Positions 34,454-42,870 of a stretch of 64,000 nucleotides of DNA are shown here, piece by piece; the stretch's first letter is position 1; the number at the start of each line of letters is the position of its first letter. Origin of the DNA: Cellulomonas sp. URHD0024 (lineage in GTDB: Bacteria; Actinomycetota; Actinomycetes; Actinomycetales; Cellulomonadaceae); NCBI RefSeq assembly GCF_000426185.1, contig NZ_AUEW01000014.1, forward strand, positions 1 to 64,000. Direction: 5' to 3'. The notes under the pieces were generated by a model. The model did not search any database. It had not been told where the DNA came from and saw nothing but the letters and a program-made list of their open reading frames with translations. Both the position numbers and the translations under genes were made by a program.

Positions 34454-35685
34454 CGACGATGCTCGGGCTCGACCTCACCGGTCGACGGGTGCTCGTGGTC
34501 GGCGGCGGACCGGTCGCCGCTCGTCGGGTGCAGGCGCTGCTCGCCGACGCCGCCCGGGTGGTCGTCGTCGCGCCGCAGCTGTGCGAGGCGCTGTCGAGCC
34601 TGCACACCTGGGGACTGGTCGAGTGGCACGCGCGCGAGGTGGTGGCGGAGGATCTCGACGGCGTGTGGCTCGTCCACACGGCCACGGGCGACCGGGGCAC
34701 GGACGCCGCGGTGGTCGGCTGGGCGCAGGAGCGTCGGACGTTCTGCGTCGACGCGGGAGCCTCGCGGGGTTCCGCGCGGACACCGGCGACGACCCAGCAG
34801 GGAGACGTCCTCGTCGGTGTCGTCTCGACCGGCACGCCGGACCCGGGGCGCACGCAGGTGGTCCGTGACGCGATCGCGACGTCGCTGCGCGAGGGCGACG
34901 TGGACCTGCGGCGCCGCCGCACCGCCACGGGCCGCGTCGTGCTCGTCGGCGGCGGCCCTGGCGACGTCGGGCTGCTCACCCTCGCCGGCCGACGCGCGCT
35001 CGCGGAGGCCGACGTCGTGGTGACGGACCGGCTGGGGCCGGTCGCCGTGCTGGACGAGCTGCACCCGGACGTCGAGGTCATCGACGTCGGCAAGACGCCC
35101 GGCAACCACCCGGTCCCGCAGCACGAGATCGGCCGGATCCTCGTGGAGCAGGCGCAACGGGGACGCGTCGTCGTCCGGCTCAAGGGCGGCGACCCCTTCG
35201 TCTACGGCCGCGGTGGCGAGGAGGTGCTCGCCTGCCGTGAGGCGGGCGTCGACGTGACCGTCATCCCCGGGGTCAGCAGCGCGTTCGGCGCGCCGGCCGC
35301 CGCCGGCATCCCGCTGACCCACCGCGGGACCGTCGGCGCCGTTCACGTGATGAACGGGCACGACGGCTGGTCGCCCGCCGCGCTGCTCGGTCTGCGCGAG
35401 AGGTCGTGCACCGTCGTGGTGCTCATGGGCGTCAGTGCGCTGCCCACCCTCGTTCGGACGGCGCTCGACGACGGGATCGACCCGCAGACGCCGGTCGCAC
35501 TGATCGAGGAGGGCAGCTTGCCTGGTCAGCGCGTCACGCGTGCCGTGCTGTCCGACGTCGTGGACGTCGCCGCCTCCGCCGGGGTCCGCGCGCCCGCCGT
35601 CCTCGTGCTCGGCGCGGTGGCCGCGGAAGGCCTGCTGGAAGCGGAAACAGGGACGGAACGTTCACCCGTCACAATGGCGTCGTGA
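34450..35685 (+). CDS. Bifunctional precorrin-2 dehydrogenase / uroporphyrinogen-III C-methyltransferase
   Basis: The protein has 411 residues. The N-terminal 155 form a CysG_N/Met8-like NAD-binding domain (RRVLVVGGGPVAARRVQALL). The C-terminal SUMT domain carries GRVVLVGGGPGDVGLLTLAG, VVRLKGGDPFVYGRGGEE and IPGVSSAFGAPA. It is about 45 residues shorter than E. coli CysG, mainly in the region between the two domains. A separate chelatase gene closes the operon, so iron insertion is probably done by that protein. Role: supply of the siroheme needed by NirB. Confidence 0.9.
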   Translation: MTTMLGLDLTGRRVLVVGGGPVAARRVQALLADAARVVVVAPQLCEALSSLHTWGLVEWHAREVVAEDLDGVWLVHTATGDRGTDAAVVGWAQERRTFCVDAGASRGSARTPATTQQGDVLVGVVSTGTPDPGRTQVVRDAIATSLREGDVDLRRRRTATGRVVLVGGGPGDVGLLTLAGRRALAEADVVVTDRLGPVAVLDELHPDVEVIDVGKTPGNHPVPQHEIGRILVEQAQRGRVVVRLKGGDPFVYGRGGEEVLACREAGVDVTVIPGVSSAFGAPAAAGIPLTHRGTVGAVHVMNGHDGWSPAALLGLRERSCTVVVLMGVSALPTLVRTALDDGIDPQTPVALIEEGSLPGQRVTRAVLSDVVDVAASAGVRAPAVLVLGAVAAEGLLEAETGTERSPVTMAS

Positions 35686-36800
35686 GCGAACCTATCGACC
35701 AGACGCTTGCCGGGTGCGTCGTCCTCGTGACGGCCGATCGCCGGTCTGCGGAGCTGGCCGCTGCACTCGGTCGGCGGGGTGCCGCCATCCGACACGCGCC
35801 GGCCCTGAGCATGGTTCCGCACATCGACGACGCGGCCCTCCTGGAGGGCACCCGCTCCCTGCTCGCCGACCCGCCGGACACGGTGATCGTGACGACGGGC
35901 ATCGGGTTCCGAGGGTGGATCGAGGCCGCCGACGCCTACGGTCTCGCCGAGCCCCTCGTCGCGATGCTGCGGGACACGCGGATCGTCGCGCGCGGCCCGA
36001 AGGCGCGTGGCGCGATCCAGGCCGCCGGGCTGACGGCCGACTGGGTGGCCGAGTCGGAGACGAGCGCCGAGATCGCCGAGGTGCTGCTCGACGAGGGCGT
36101 CGCGGGCCGCGACATCGCGGTGCAGCACCACGGTGCCGGCGCCGACGGGCTGGACGAGGCGTTCGCCGCAGCGGGTGCCCGCGTCCGCAGCCTGGTCGTG
36201 TACCGCTGGGGTCCGCCGCCGGACGCCGCGGTCGTCGAGGCCTCCGTCCGGTCCGTCGCCGCGGGCGAGGTCGACGCGGTCGTCTTCACCTCCGCACCGG
36301 GCGCGGCCGCCTGGCTCACGGCCGCCGACGACGCAGGAGTGGCCGACCAGATCGCGCGGCTCGCCCGGCGGGGCAGCGTCGTGATGGCAGCCGTCGGTCC
36401 GATCACCGCCAAGCCCCTGCAGGAGCGAGGGATCGAGCCGCTCGTCCCCGAACGCGGGCGACTCGGATCACTGGTCCGCGCGGTCGTCGGTCACTACGGT
36501 GGCCTCGAGGCGTTGCAGACCATCGCCGGTCCGTTGCAGGTGCACCGCGGCGCAGCCGTGCTCGACGGACGGGTGCTGGCCCTCACGCCGACGGGTCTCG
36601 AAGTGCTCCGGCTGCTCGTCAAGGCGCGAGGGTCGGTGGTCCCGCGTGAGCACGTGCTGGCGGTGCTGCCGGGTGACTCCACCGATCCGCATGCCGCGGA
36701 GGTCGCCATCGCGCGTCTCCGCGACGCGACCGGCAGCCGGGCGCTCATCAAGACCGTGGTGAAGAGGGGTTACCGTCTCGGGCTGGAGGAGGTTCGATGA
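35682..36800 (+). CDS. hemD: Uroporphyrinogen-III synthase fused to an OmpR-type winged helix
   Basis: The protein has 372 residues. Residues 10-260 form a HemD-type two-domain fold (VTTGIGFRGWIEAAD, AVVFTSAPGAAAWLTAA, VMAAVGPITAKPL). Residues 275-372 form a trans_reg_C winged helix (RVLALTPTGLEVLRLLVKARGSVVPREHVLAVL, AIARLRDATGSRALIKTVVKRGYRLG). The GTG overlaps the previous stop. Such fusions are known in actinobacterial nir/siroheme operons. Location in the operon suggests a dual role in siroheme supply and control of nitrite assimilation (inference); whether synthase activity is retained is untested. Confidence 0.9.
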   Translation: MSEPIDQTLAGCVVLVTADRRSAELAAALGRRGAAIRHAPALSMVPHIDDAALLEGTRSLLADPPDTVIVTTGIGFRGWIEAADAYGLAEPLVAMLRDTRIVARGPKARGAIQAAGLTADWVAESETSAEIAEVLLDEGVAGRDIAVQHHGAGADGLDEAFAAAGARVRSLVVYRWGPPPDAAVVEASVRSVAAGEVDAVVFTSAPGAAAWLTAADDAGVADQIARLARRGSVVMAAVGPITAKPLQERGIEPLVPERGRLGSLVRAVVGHYGGLEALQTIAGPLQVHRGAAVLDGRVLALTPTGLEVLRLLVKARGSVVPREHVLAVLPGDSTDPHAAEVAIARLRDATGSRALIKTVVKRGYRLGLEEVR

Positions 36801-37531
36801 CCAACGCACTGCATGCCCGTGGGCCCGTGCCCGAGTACTCGTCGCCGGCCCGTCCGGTGCTCGTGGGCTGTTCGCACGGCACCGACGACGTGCAGGGCCG
36901 CGCGGCCGTCCGGTCGATCCTCAAGGGTGCCGCCGCCGCGCGCCCCGAGCTGGACGTGCGCGAGGCGTTCGTCGACGTCCAGCAGCCCGAGGTCGCCGAC
37001 GTCGTCGCCGATGCGCTCGAAGGGGACGCCGCCGGTGCGGTCGTCGTGCCGCTGCTCCTGTCGGCCGGCTTCCACGTCAAGGTGGACATCGCGGCGGCCG
37101 TCGACCAGCCCGGGGCCACGGCGGCATCGCCCCTGGGCCCGGACCCCCGGCTCGTGGACATCCTGGTGGACCGCCTCAGGGCGGTCGACGTCGGTCCGGA
37201 CGACCTGGTCGTGCTTGCCGCTGCCGGGTCGACCGACCCGGCAGCCGCCCTCGCTGTCGAGCAGGTCGCGGCGGGCCTGGCCGACCGCATCGAGCAGCCC
37301 GTGACGATCGGCTACGGCGCGGGCGCCGAACCGCGCGTGCCCGCCGCGGTGGCGGCGGCGCGCGCGGACCTGCCCGTGGGCGGACGCGTCGTCATCGCGT
37401 CGTACCTGCTGGCCCCGGGCTACTTCCACGACCGAGTGCTCGAGGCAGGGGCCGACCTGGTCACCGACCCGCTGGCCCCCGACGACAGGCTGGTCCAGAT
37501 CGTCCTGGACCGCTACGACGCGGCGACCTGA
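36797..37531 (+). CDS. Sirohydrochlorin chelatase (CbiX/SirB family)
   Basis: The protein has 244 residues with two tandem CbiX half-domains. The first carries the metal-site His in VLVGCSHGTDDVQGRAA and the second-site His in LLLSAGFHVKVDI; the second half has PVTIGYGAG and ASYLLAPGYFHDRV. Known role: insertion of Fe2+ (or Co2+) into sirohydrochlorin. It is the last gene of the nirBD/siroheme operon, with an ATGA overlap to the HemD fusion. It converges on the NYN gene with a 7-base gap. Confidence 0.9.
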   Translation: MTNALHARGPVPEYSSPARPVLVGCSHGTDDVQGRAAVRSILKGAAAARPELDVREAFVDVQQPEVADVVADALEGDAAGAVVVPLLLSAGFHVKVDIAAAVDQPGATAASPLGPDPRLVDILVDRLRAVDVGPDDLVVLAAAGSTDPAAALAVEQVAAGLADRIEQPVTIGYGAGAEPRVPAAVAAARADLPVGGRVVIASYLLAPGYFHDRVLEAGADLVTDPLAPDDRLVQIVLDRYDAAT

Positions 37532-37538
37532 CCGCCGG

Positions 37539-38114
37539 TCAGAGGTAGCGCAGCGGGTCGAACTCGTCGAGCGGGATGATCCTCAGGCGGGGCAGCTGGA
37601 CGTTGAACGCGGCCACGTCACCCTCGAGGTCGAAGGTCGACAGTCCCTTGGCGGTGAGCGCGGCAAGCTGGGTGCTGGTGAACTCCCGGAACGCGAGCAG
37701 GCCGACCCGGCGTGCGTCGTCGTCGACGAGGACCTCGAGCTCGGGCGCGAAGTCACCGTCGTGGCTGGCCAGCAGGACGTCGCCGCCGCGGCCGGCGATG
37801 GCCTCGAGCGTGCGCTTGATGCCGATGTCCACGACCTTCTCGTACGACTCACCGGACAGCGGGATCGGCTGGAACCCGATGGCCAGCAGCGCCTGCACGA
37901 ACGACATGGGGAGCGAGCCGTTGGACGCGTTGAGGAAGAAGAGCGCCTTGACCGGTTGGTCCCAGGTCTGCTGGGCGAACGTCAGCACGCGCTCCCAGCG
38001 CGGACGCTGCTCGGGGGTCGGTCGCCCGCCGAGGATGGAGGATCCGAGCGTGGCGTCGATGTTCTCGCCGTCCACCAGGAGGTAGGTGGTGCGCTGTGCC
38101 GCCTCGGTGCTCAT
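37539..38114 (-). CDS. NYN-domain (PIN-like) putative ribonuclease
   Basis: The protein has 191 residues of NYN/LabA-like fold. The acidic catalytic residues appear in YLLVDGENIDAT near the N-terminus and in the later DVLLASHDGDFAPELEVL motif, with KVVDIGIKRTLEAI between. The four aspartates suggest an intact metal-dependent nuclease. The ATG lies six bases after TACGGT with no ribosome site, so it is probably leaderless. It is divergent from the MarR gene. The target RNA is unknown. Confidence 0.87.
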   Translation of the reverse strand: MSTEAAQRTTYLLVDGENIDATLGSSILGGRPTPEQRPRWERVLTFAQQTWDQPVKALFFLNASNGSLPMSFVQALLAIGFQPIPLSGESYEKVVDIGIKRTLEAIAGRGGDVLLASHDGDFAPELEVLVDDDARRVGLLAFREFTSTQLAALTAKGLSTFDLEGDVAAFNVQLPRLRIIPLDEFDPLRYL

Positions 38115-38120
38115 CGCCCC

Positions 38121-38126
38121 ACCGTA
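38121..38126 (-). promoter_or_regulatory. Leaderless -10 element of the NYN gene
   Basis: TACGGT, six bases before the ATG at 38114. Confidence 0.55.
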
Positions 38127-38206
38127 TCGGCAGGCTCGTCGTGAAGGCCCGTACGCCAGGGGACGCGCCTGGGTGGAACACCGACGAGCCGGATCCGGTT
38201 GGCACT

Positions 38207-38222
38207 CCATACGTACGCATGG
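38207..38222. promoter_or_regulatory. Candidate MarR operator
   Basis: CCATACGTACGCATGG is a 16-bp palindrome with one mismatched pair, in the leader of the MarR gene 18 bases before its start. The size and position fit autoregulation. Confidence 0.5.
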
Positions 38223-38240
38223 ACACGGAGAGGGAGCACG

Positions 38241-38753
38241 GTGACGGAGCACCTGACCACTGACGGCGCGACGGAGGACGCACGCGACCCGGCCGAGCTC
38301 CCCGGCGCGCGCGAGGCGGCCCAGGCGTGGGAGTCCTTGTTCCGGGCCCAGGTCGCGCTGATGCGCCGCTTCCAGCGCGACGACGTGTGGGGCCCCCTGA
38401 CGATCCGCGAGTACGACGTGCTCTTCACGCTCTCCGGCTGCGCGGACCGGACCGCGCGCCTCAAGGAGCTGGGGGAGGAGAGCCTGTTGACCCAGCCGAG
38501 CCTGTCCCGGCTCGTCGAGCGTCTCGAGGCTGCCGGGCTCGTCGCGCGAGGGCCGGTCGAAGGCGACGCCCGCGGGGTGGCGGTGCGGCTGACCGACGAG
38601 GGCGCTCGTGTGCAGCGCGAGATCGGCTATCGCCACGTGCAGTCGATCCGCCGTCTCGTGGGGGGTGCTCTCGACGCCGAGGAGCTCGCGACGCTGCGGA
38701 CACTGACCGACAAGCTGCGCGCGGCGCAGGCCGGCATCCCCGACCCGGCCTGA
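38241..38753 (+). CDS. MarR-family transcriptional regulator
   Basis: The protein has 170 residues. The winged helix is at about 55-125 (ADRTARLKELGEESLLTQPSLSRLVERLEAAGLVARGPVEGDARGVAVRLTDEG), with the DxR wing motif conserved. Flanking helices form the dimer interface. The GTG at 38241 follows GAGAGGGAG. A 16-bp palindrome lies in its leader. It converges on the protein kinase gene with a 3-base gap. The ligand and further targets are not visible. Confidence 0.88.
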   Translation: MTEHLTTDGATEDARDPAELPGAREAAQAWESLFRAQVALMRRFQRDDVWGPLTIREYDVLFTLSGCADRTARLKELGEESLLTQPSLSRLVERLEAAGLVARGPVEGDARGVAVRLTDEGARVQREIGYRHVQSIRRLVGGALDAEELATLRTLTDKLRAAQAGIPDPA

Positions 38754-38756
38754 GGT

Positions 38757-39617
38757 TCAGGCGCGGAGCGCCCGCAGCTCGGCGGCTATTGCGGCGGTCG
38801 CTGGACGTGCCGCCGGTTCGGGTGCCGTCATGGCCCGCAGCAGCCGGGTCCAGTCACGACCCAGGTGCGGGGGGAGCTCGGGCGGGTCCAGCAGTCGGGC
38901 GAGGCCGCTGGCCAGGGGCGTGCCCGGGTACGCACGCTTCCCCGTGAGGCACTCGAGCAGCACCAGGCCGAGCGAGTAGACGTCGCTGGCGGGGCCCGCG
39001 GGCGCCCCGAGGGCCTGCTCGGGGCTCTGGTAGCTGGCCGTGCCCGACCAGCCGCGGGGGGTCCCGGGACCGGCGGTCGCCGACACGGCGATGCCGAAGT
39101 CCGCGAGGACGACCGGGAGTGCGGGTGCATCGACGGCCCCGGTCGGACTGCGGTCGGCGGCCACGAGGACGTTCGACGGCTTGACGTCCCGGTGCACCAC
39201 CCCCGCGCCGTGCGCGTGCCCGAGTGCGAGGGCGAGCTGCCGTCCGACGTCGGCGGTCACCTCGGGGGCGAGCGCTCCGGCGGCGATCGTGTCGCGCAGC
39301 GTCGGGCCGTCGACGAGCTCCATGACGAGGAAGGCGACCGGACCGATGTCTGGCAGCATGTCCGCGCCCACGTCGAGCAGGGCGACCAGGCTCGGGTAGG
39401 CCAGCGACGACAGCACACGGGCCTCGTCCGCGTATCGCCGGATCTCCTCAGGCCGTGCGTCGCCGATCTGGAAGAGCTTGAGCGCGACCGAGCGGTGGAG
39501 TCTCTCGTCCCACGCCCGGAACACCTCGCCCGATGCGCCGCGGCCCAGCCGGTCCACGAGGCGGTATCGGCGGGCGAGCGGTCGCCGGCTCGGCGGCGGG
39601 CGATCGGTCGTCGGCAC
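38757..39617 (-). CDS. Soluble Ser/Thr protein kinase (PknB-type)
   Basis: The protein has 286 residues from the GTG at 39617, which follows AGAAGG. The kinase domain spans nearly the whole protein: glycine loop LGRGASGEV (24-32), Lys47 in VALKLF, catalytic HRDVKPSNV, DFG in LADFGIAVS, the APE-equivalent SPEQ and the conserved DVYSLGLVLLECLTG. There is no transmembrane helix or sensor domain, so the input signal would come from a partner. In-frame codons extend upstream but belong to the promoter region shared with the divergent lacI gene. Confidence 0.9.
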   Translation of the reverse strand: MPTTDRPPPSRRPLARRYRLVDRLGRGASGEVFRAWDERLHRSVALKLFQIGDARPEEIRRYADEARVLSSLAYPSLVALLDVGADMLPDIGPVAFLVMELVDGPTLRDTIAAGALAPEVTADVGRQLALALGHAHGAGVVHRDVKPSNVLVAADRSPTGAVDAPALPVVLADFGIAVSATAGPGTPRGWSGTASYQSPEQALGAPAGPASDVYSLGLVLLECLTGKRAYPGTPLASGLARLLDPPELPPHLGRDWTRLLRAMTAPEPAARPATAAIAAELRALRA

Positions 39618-39728
39618 GGAGAAGCCTTCTGGCTCGGGGCTACGGGCGGCTCCGACGGTAGAAGGGGACCGCGCAGGGCGCATGTTGACGGGACCGCGCA
39701 TCCGGGTGATCTTGCGAGGGCGCATCGG

Positions 39729-39755
39729 CTTGCAACGACATGCAAGCGGTTTGCG
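39729..39755. promoter_or_regulatory. Candidate LacI-family operator of the alpha-glucoside cluster
   Basis: CTTGCA (39729-39734) and TGCAAG (39741-39746) form an inverted repeat. The overlapping ATGCAAGCGGTTTGCG has the central CG and half sites typical of LacI-family operators. It is 24 bases before the lacI start. Confidence 0.5.
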
Positions 39756-39765
39756 CGAGGGCGCG

Positions 39766-39771
39766 TACGAT
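39766..39771 (+). promoter_or_regulatory. Leaderless -10 element of the lacI gene
   Basis: TACGAT, seven bases before the ATG at 39779. It selects that start over the ATG at 39770, which lies inside the box. Confidence 0.5.
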
Positions 39772-39778
39772 GACGCGC

Positions 39779-40804
39779 ATGTCACGGCGACTCGCAGAGG
39801 TAGCGCGCAAGGTCGGTGTCTCCGAAGCCACCGTGAGCAGAGTGCTCAACGGCAAGCCCGGAGTGTCCGAGTCCACTCGCGAGGCGGTGCTGACCGCGCT
39901 CGACGTCCTCGGCTACGAACGGCCGACCAAGCTCCGCGGTGAGCGCGCCCGGCTGGTCGGGCTTGTGCTCCCCGAGCTGCAGAACCCGATCTTCCCGGCG
40001 TTTGCCGAGGTCGTCGGCGGAGCGCTCGCTCAGCAAGGTTTCACACCGGTGCTGTGCACCCAGACGGCGGGCGGCGTGTCCGAGGCCGACTACGTCGAGC
40101 TCCTCCTGGGGCAGCAGGTCTCGGGCATCGTGTTCGCGGGGGGTCACTACGCCCAGCGCGACGCCACGCACGACCACTACGAGCGGCTGACCGGTCGCAA
40201 CCTGCCGGTCGTCCTCATCAACGCCTCCATCGGGGAGCTTCCGTTCCCCCGGGTGTCGTGCGACGACGAGGTGGCGATCGAGCAGGCCATCGGGCACCTG
40301 GCGTCGCTCGGGCACACGACGATCGGCCTGGTCCTGGGGCCGGTCGACCACGTCCCGTCCGAGCGCAAGCTGCGCGCGGCCCAGGTGATCATGCGGCGTC
40401 TGGGCCTCGAGCTGACCGAGAACCAGGTGGTCCGCAGCGCCTACTCCCTCGAGAGCGGGCAGGCCGCCGGCAACCGACTGCTGCGCGAGGGCGTGACCGG
40501 CATCGTCTGCGCGAGCGACCCGCTCGCCCTCGGCGTCATCCGTGCGGCGCGTCGCGCCGGCCTGAACGTGCCGGACGACGTGTCGGTGGTCGGCTACGAC
40601 GACTCGGCGTTCATGAGCTGTACCGAGCCCCCGCTGACCACGGTCCGCCAGCCGATCGAACCGATGGGACGGGCGGCCATCGACCTCCTCGTCAGCCAGA
40701 TCCACGGAGCCGTGGTCCCGCACGACGAGCTGCTCTTCGAGCCCGAGCTCGTGGTGCGCGGGTCGACCGGCCCCGCTCGCGCCCGCCAGGTCGTCCCCGT
40801 CTAG
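39779..40804 (+). CDS. LacI-family regulator of the alpha-glucoside cluster
   Basis: The protein has 341 residues. The N-terminal HTH plus hinge helix reads RLAEVARKVGVSEATVSRVLNGKPGVSESTREAVLTALDVLGYE. The periplasmic-binding-protein-like effector domain follows (ERARLVGLVLPELQNPIFPAFAEVVGG, VVGYDDSAFMSCTEPPLTTVRQP). It lies upstream of a GH13 glucosidase and an ABC sugar importer, so it probably represses them in the absence of alpha-glucosides such as maltose (inference). A hairpin follows the gene at 40845. Confidence 0.9.
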   Translation: MSRRLAEVARKVGVSEATVSRVLNGKPGVSESTREAVLTALDVLGYERPTKLRGERARLVGLVLPELQNPIFPAFAEVVGGALAQQGFTPVLCTQTAGGVSEADYVELLLGQQVSGIVFAGGHYAQRDATHDHYERLTGRNLPVVLINASIGELPFPRVSCDDEVAIEQAIGHLASLGHTTIGLVLGPVDHVPSERKLRAAQVIMRRLGLELTENQVVRSAYSLESGQAAGNRLLREGVTGIVCASDPLALGVIRAARRAGLNVPDDVSVVGYDDSAFMSCTEPPLTTVRQPIEPMGRAAIDLLVSQIHGAVVPHDELLFEPELVVRGSTGPARARQVVPV

Positions 40805-40844
40805 ACGCAGAGTCGTGCTGCCTTCGTGACCTCCTGGTGCGAGC

Positions 40845-40869
40845 GTCGTCGTCGGTGTGCGACGACGAC
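40845..40869 (+). terminator. Hairpin downstream of lacI
   Basis: Perfect 9-bp stem, GTCGTCGTC with GACGACGAC, and a GGTGTGC loop, 40 bases after the stop. Confidence 0.45.
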
Positions 40870-41112
40870 CCGCAGTGGTGCGCCCGGCACGACGTCTCCG
40901 CGGTGGAGCGCTTCACCCTGAGCCCCTCGTCGCCCTCCGGCGGCGGGGGGCTCGTGCTCGTGCTCGCGTCCTGCACAGTGAACGGCAGCCCGTCGTCGAT
41001 CAAGTATCACCGTCCCTTTGGTCACGCTTCGATAACTACTCTGTCAGGTTCTTGCGTACTTTCAGTCGAGTCCTTTAGTGTCCATCTCGCGACGATGACG
41101 TAGCGACGGCAC
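40870..41112 (+). promoter_or_regulatory. Intergenic region and probable promoter of the GH13/ABC cluster
   Basis: No gene is seen. GC content drops sharply between about 40998 and 41095 (ATCAAGTATCACC, GATAACTACTCTG, CCTTTAGTG), the usual sign of a promoter or regulator-binding region in this genome. I could not assign an individual operator. Confidence 0.4.
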
Positions 41113-42786
41113 ATGAGAGATGAGACCGCAGTGACGCAGCCTCAACCCGAGACCGACCCACAGTGGTGGCGCGGTGCGGTGATCTACCAGGTCTACCCGC
41201 GCAGCTTCGCCGACGGGAACGGTGACGGGACCGGGGACCTCGAGGGACTGCGGCTGCGCCTGCCCTACCTGCGTGACCTCGGCGTCGACGCGATCTGGGT
41301 GACCCCGTGGTACGTCTCCCCGCTGGCCGACGGCGGCTACGACGTCGCGGACTACCGGGCCATCGACCCCGCGTTCGGCACGCTCGCCCAGGCGGAACGG
41401 CTGATCGACGAGGCCCTCGCGCTGGGCATCCGCACGATCATCGACGTCGTGCCCAACCACGTCTCCGACCAGCACGCCTGGTTCCAGGCGGCCCTCGCCT
41501 CCGGACCCGGTTCGCCGGAGCGGGCACGCTTCTGGTTCCACCCCGGCAAGGGTGAGAACGGCGACCAGATCCCGACCCACTGGGTCTCGGACTTCCAGGG
41601 CAGCACCTGGACGCGGACGACGAACCCCGACGGCACCCCGGGCGAGTGGTATCTGCACCTGTTCGCGCCGGCGCAGCCGGACGTCAACTGGTCGCACCCG
41701 GACGTCGTCGTGGAGTTCGAGGACGTGCTGCGCTTCTGGTTCGACCGCGGCGTTGCCGGCATCCGGATCGACTCGGCCGCCCTGCTCATCAAGGACCCGG
41801 CGCTGCCGGAGGTCCCGGAGCACCCGGGTCCCGGCGAGCACCCGCACGTCGACCGCGACGAGCTGCACGACGTCTACCGCAGCTGGCGTGCGGTCGCCGA
41901 CTCCTACCCCGGCACCCGGGTCCTCGTCGGCGAGGTCTGGTTGCGGGACACCGAGCGGTTCGCGCTGTACCTGCGTCCCGACGAGATGCACACGGCCTTC
42001 AACTTCGACTTCATGGCGCGTCCGTGGGACGCCAAGCAGTTCCGGGAGTCGATCGAGCTGACCCTGGCGGCGCACGGCCCGGTCGGGGCGCCGGCCACCT
42101 GGGTCCTGTCCAACCACGACGTCACGCGTCCCGTCACCCGCTACGGGCGGGAGGACAGCTCGTTCGCCTTCACGGCGAAGCGATTCGGCACGAAGACCGA
42201 CCTGGCCGTCGGCCTGCGTCGCGCACGTGCCGCCGCGATGCTCACCGCGGCCCTCCCGGGCTCCCTGTACATCTTCCAGGGCGACGAGCTGGGCCTGCCC
42301 GAGGTGGAGGACCTGCCGCTCGAGCTGTTGCAGGACCCCATGCACTTCCGATCCGAGGGCGTCGACCCCGGCCGGGACGGCTGCCGTGTGCCGCTGCCCT
42401 GGTCCGGGACGTCCGCCCCGTTCGGGTTCAGTCCTGACGGCGCGACCGCGGAGCCCTGGCTCCCGCAGCCCGCCGACTGGAGTGCGCTCACCGTCGAGGG
42501 ACAGGAGTCGGACCACACGTCGACGCTGCACCTGTACCGCGACGTGCTCGCGCTACGCCGCTCCGAGCCCACTCTGGGTGACGGGCCGTTGAGCTGGCTC
42601 GACCCGCTCGACACCTCCGACGACGTGCTCGCGTTCGCCCGCGGCGACCTCGTGTGCGTCGTCAACCTGGGCGATGCGCCCGCACCTCTGCCCGCCCACA
42701 CCGACATCCTGCTGACGAGCGCGCCGCTCGTGGCAGGGCTGCTCCCACGCGACACCGCTGCGTGGTTGCGCACGGCTCGACCCTGA
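41113..42786 (+). CDS. GH13 alpha-glucosidase (oligo-1,6-glucosidase / maltase type)
   Basis: The protein has 557 residues. The (beta/alpha)8 barrel motifs are all present: DVVPNH, nucleophile Asp220 in GIRIDSAA, acid/base Glu274 in VGEVW and Asp336 in LSNHDVTRP. The N-terminal WWRGAVIYQVYPRSFADGNGDGTGDLEGL is characteristic of subfamilies acting on short alpha-glucosides. There is no signal peptide, so it hydrolyses imported oligosaccharides in the cytoplasm. It sits between a LacI regulator and an ABC sugar importer, as is common for maltose or isomaltose utilisation. Exact linkage specificity cannot be read. Confidence 0.92.
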   Translation: MRDETAVTQPQPETDPQWWRGAVIYQVYPRSFADGNGDGTGDLEGLRLRLPYLRDLGVDAIWVTPWYVSPLADGGYDVADYRAIDPAFGTLAQAERLIDEALALGIRTIIDVVPNHVSDQHAWFQAALASGPGSPERARFWFHPGKGENGDQIPTHWVSDFQGSTWTRTTNPDGTPGEWYLHLFAPAQPDVNWSHPDVVVEFEDVLRFWFDRGVAGIRIDSAALLIKDPALPEVPEHPGPGEHPHVDRDELHDVYRSWRAVADSYPGTRVLVGEVWLRDTERFALYLRPDEMHTAFNFDFMARPWDAKQFRESIELTLAAHGPVGAPATWVLSNHDVTRPVTRYGREDSSFAFTAKRFGTKTDLAVGLRRARAAAMLTAALPGSLYIFQGDELGLPEVEDLPLELLQDPMHFRSEGVDPGRDGCRVPLPWSGTSAPFGFSPDGATAEPWLPQPADWSALTVEGQESDHTSTLHLYRDVLALRRSEPTLGDGPLSWLDPLDTSDDVLAFARGDLVCVVNLGDAPAPLPAHTDILLTSAPLVAGLLPRDTAAWLRTARP

Positions 42787-42825
42787 CACCGCCCCCGATT
42801 TGTTCCAGCCCGTCCGCACCACCCG

Positions 42826-42844
42826 ACCCGGCACCCTGCCGGGT
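42826..42844 (+). terminator. Hairpin between the glucosidase and the binding-protein gene
   Basis: ACCCGGC pairs with GCCGGGT around ACCCT, extended by GTCCG and CGGAC outside. It may be a partial terminator that lets the binding protein be expressed separately. Confidence 0.45.
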
Positions 42845-42870
42845 ACGGACAATCTCCCGAAGGAGTGACG

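Noticed and set aside
28166..37531. A single operon linking the molybdoenzyme to nitrite reduction
   Set aside because: The molybdoenzyme is on the opposite strand, with three unrelated genes in between, and belongs to the sulfite-oxidase family rather than to nitrate reductases.
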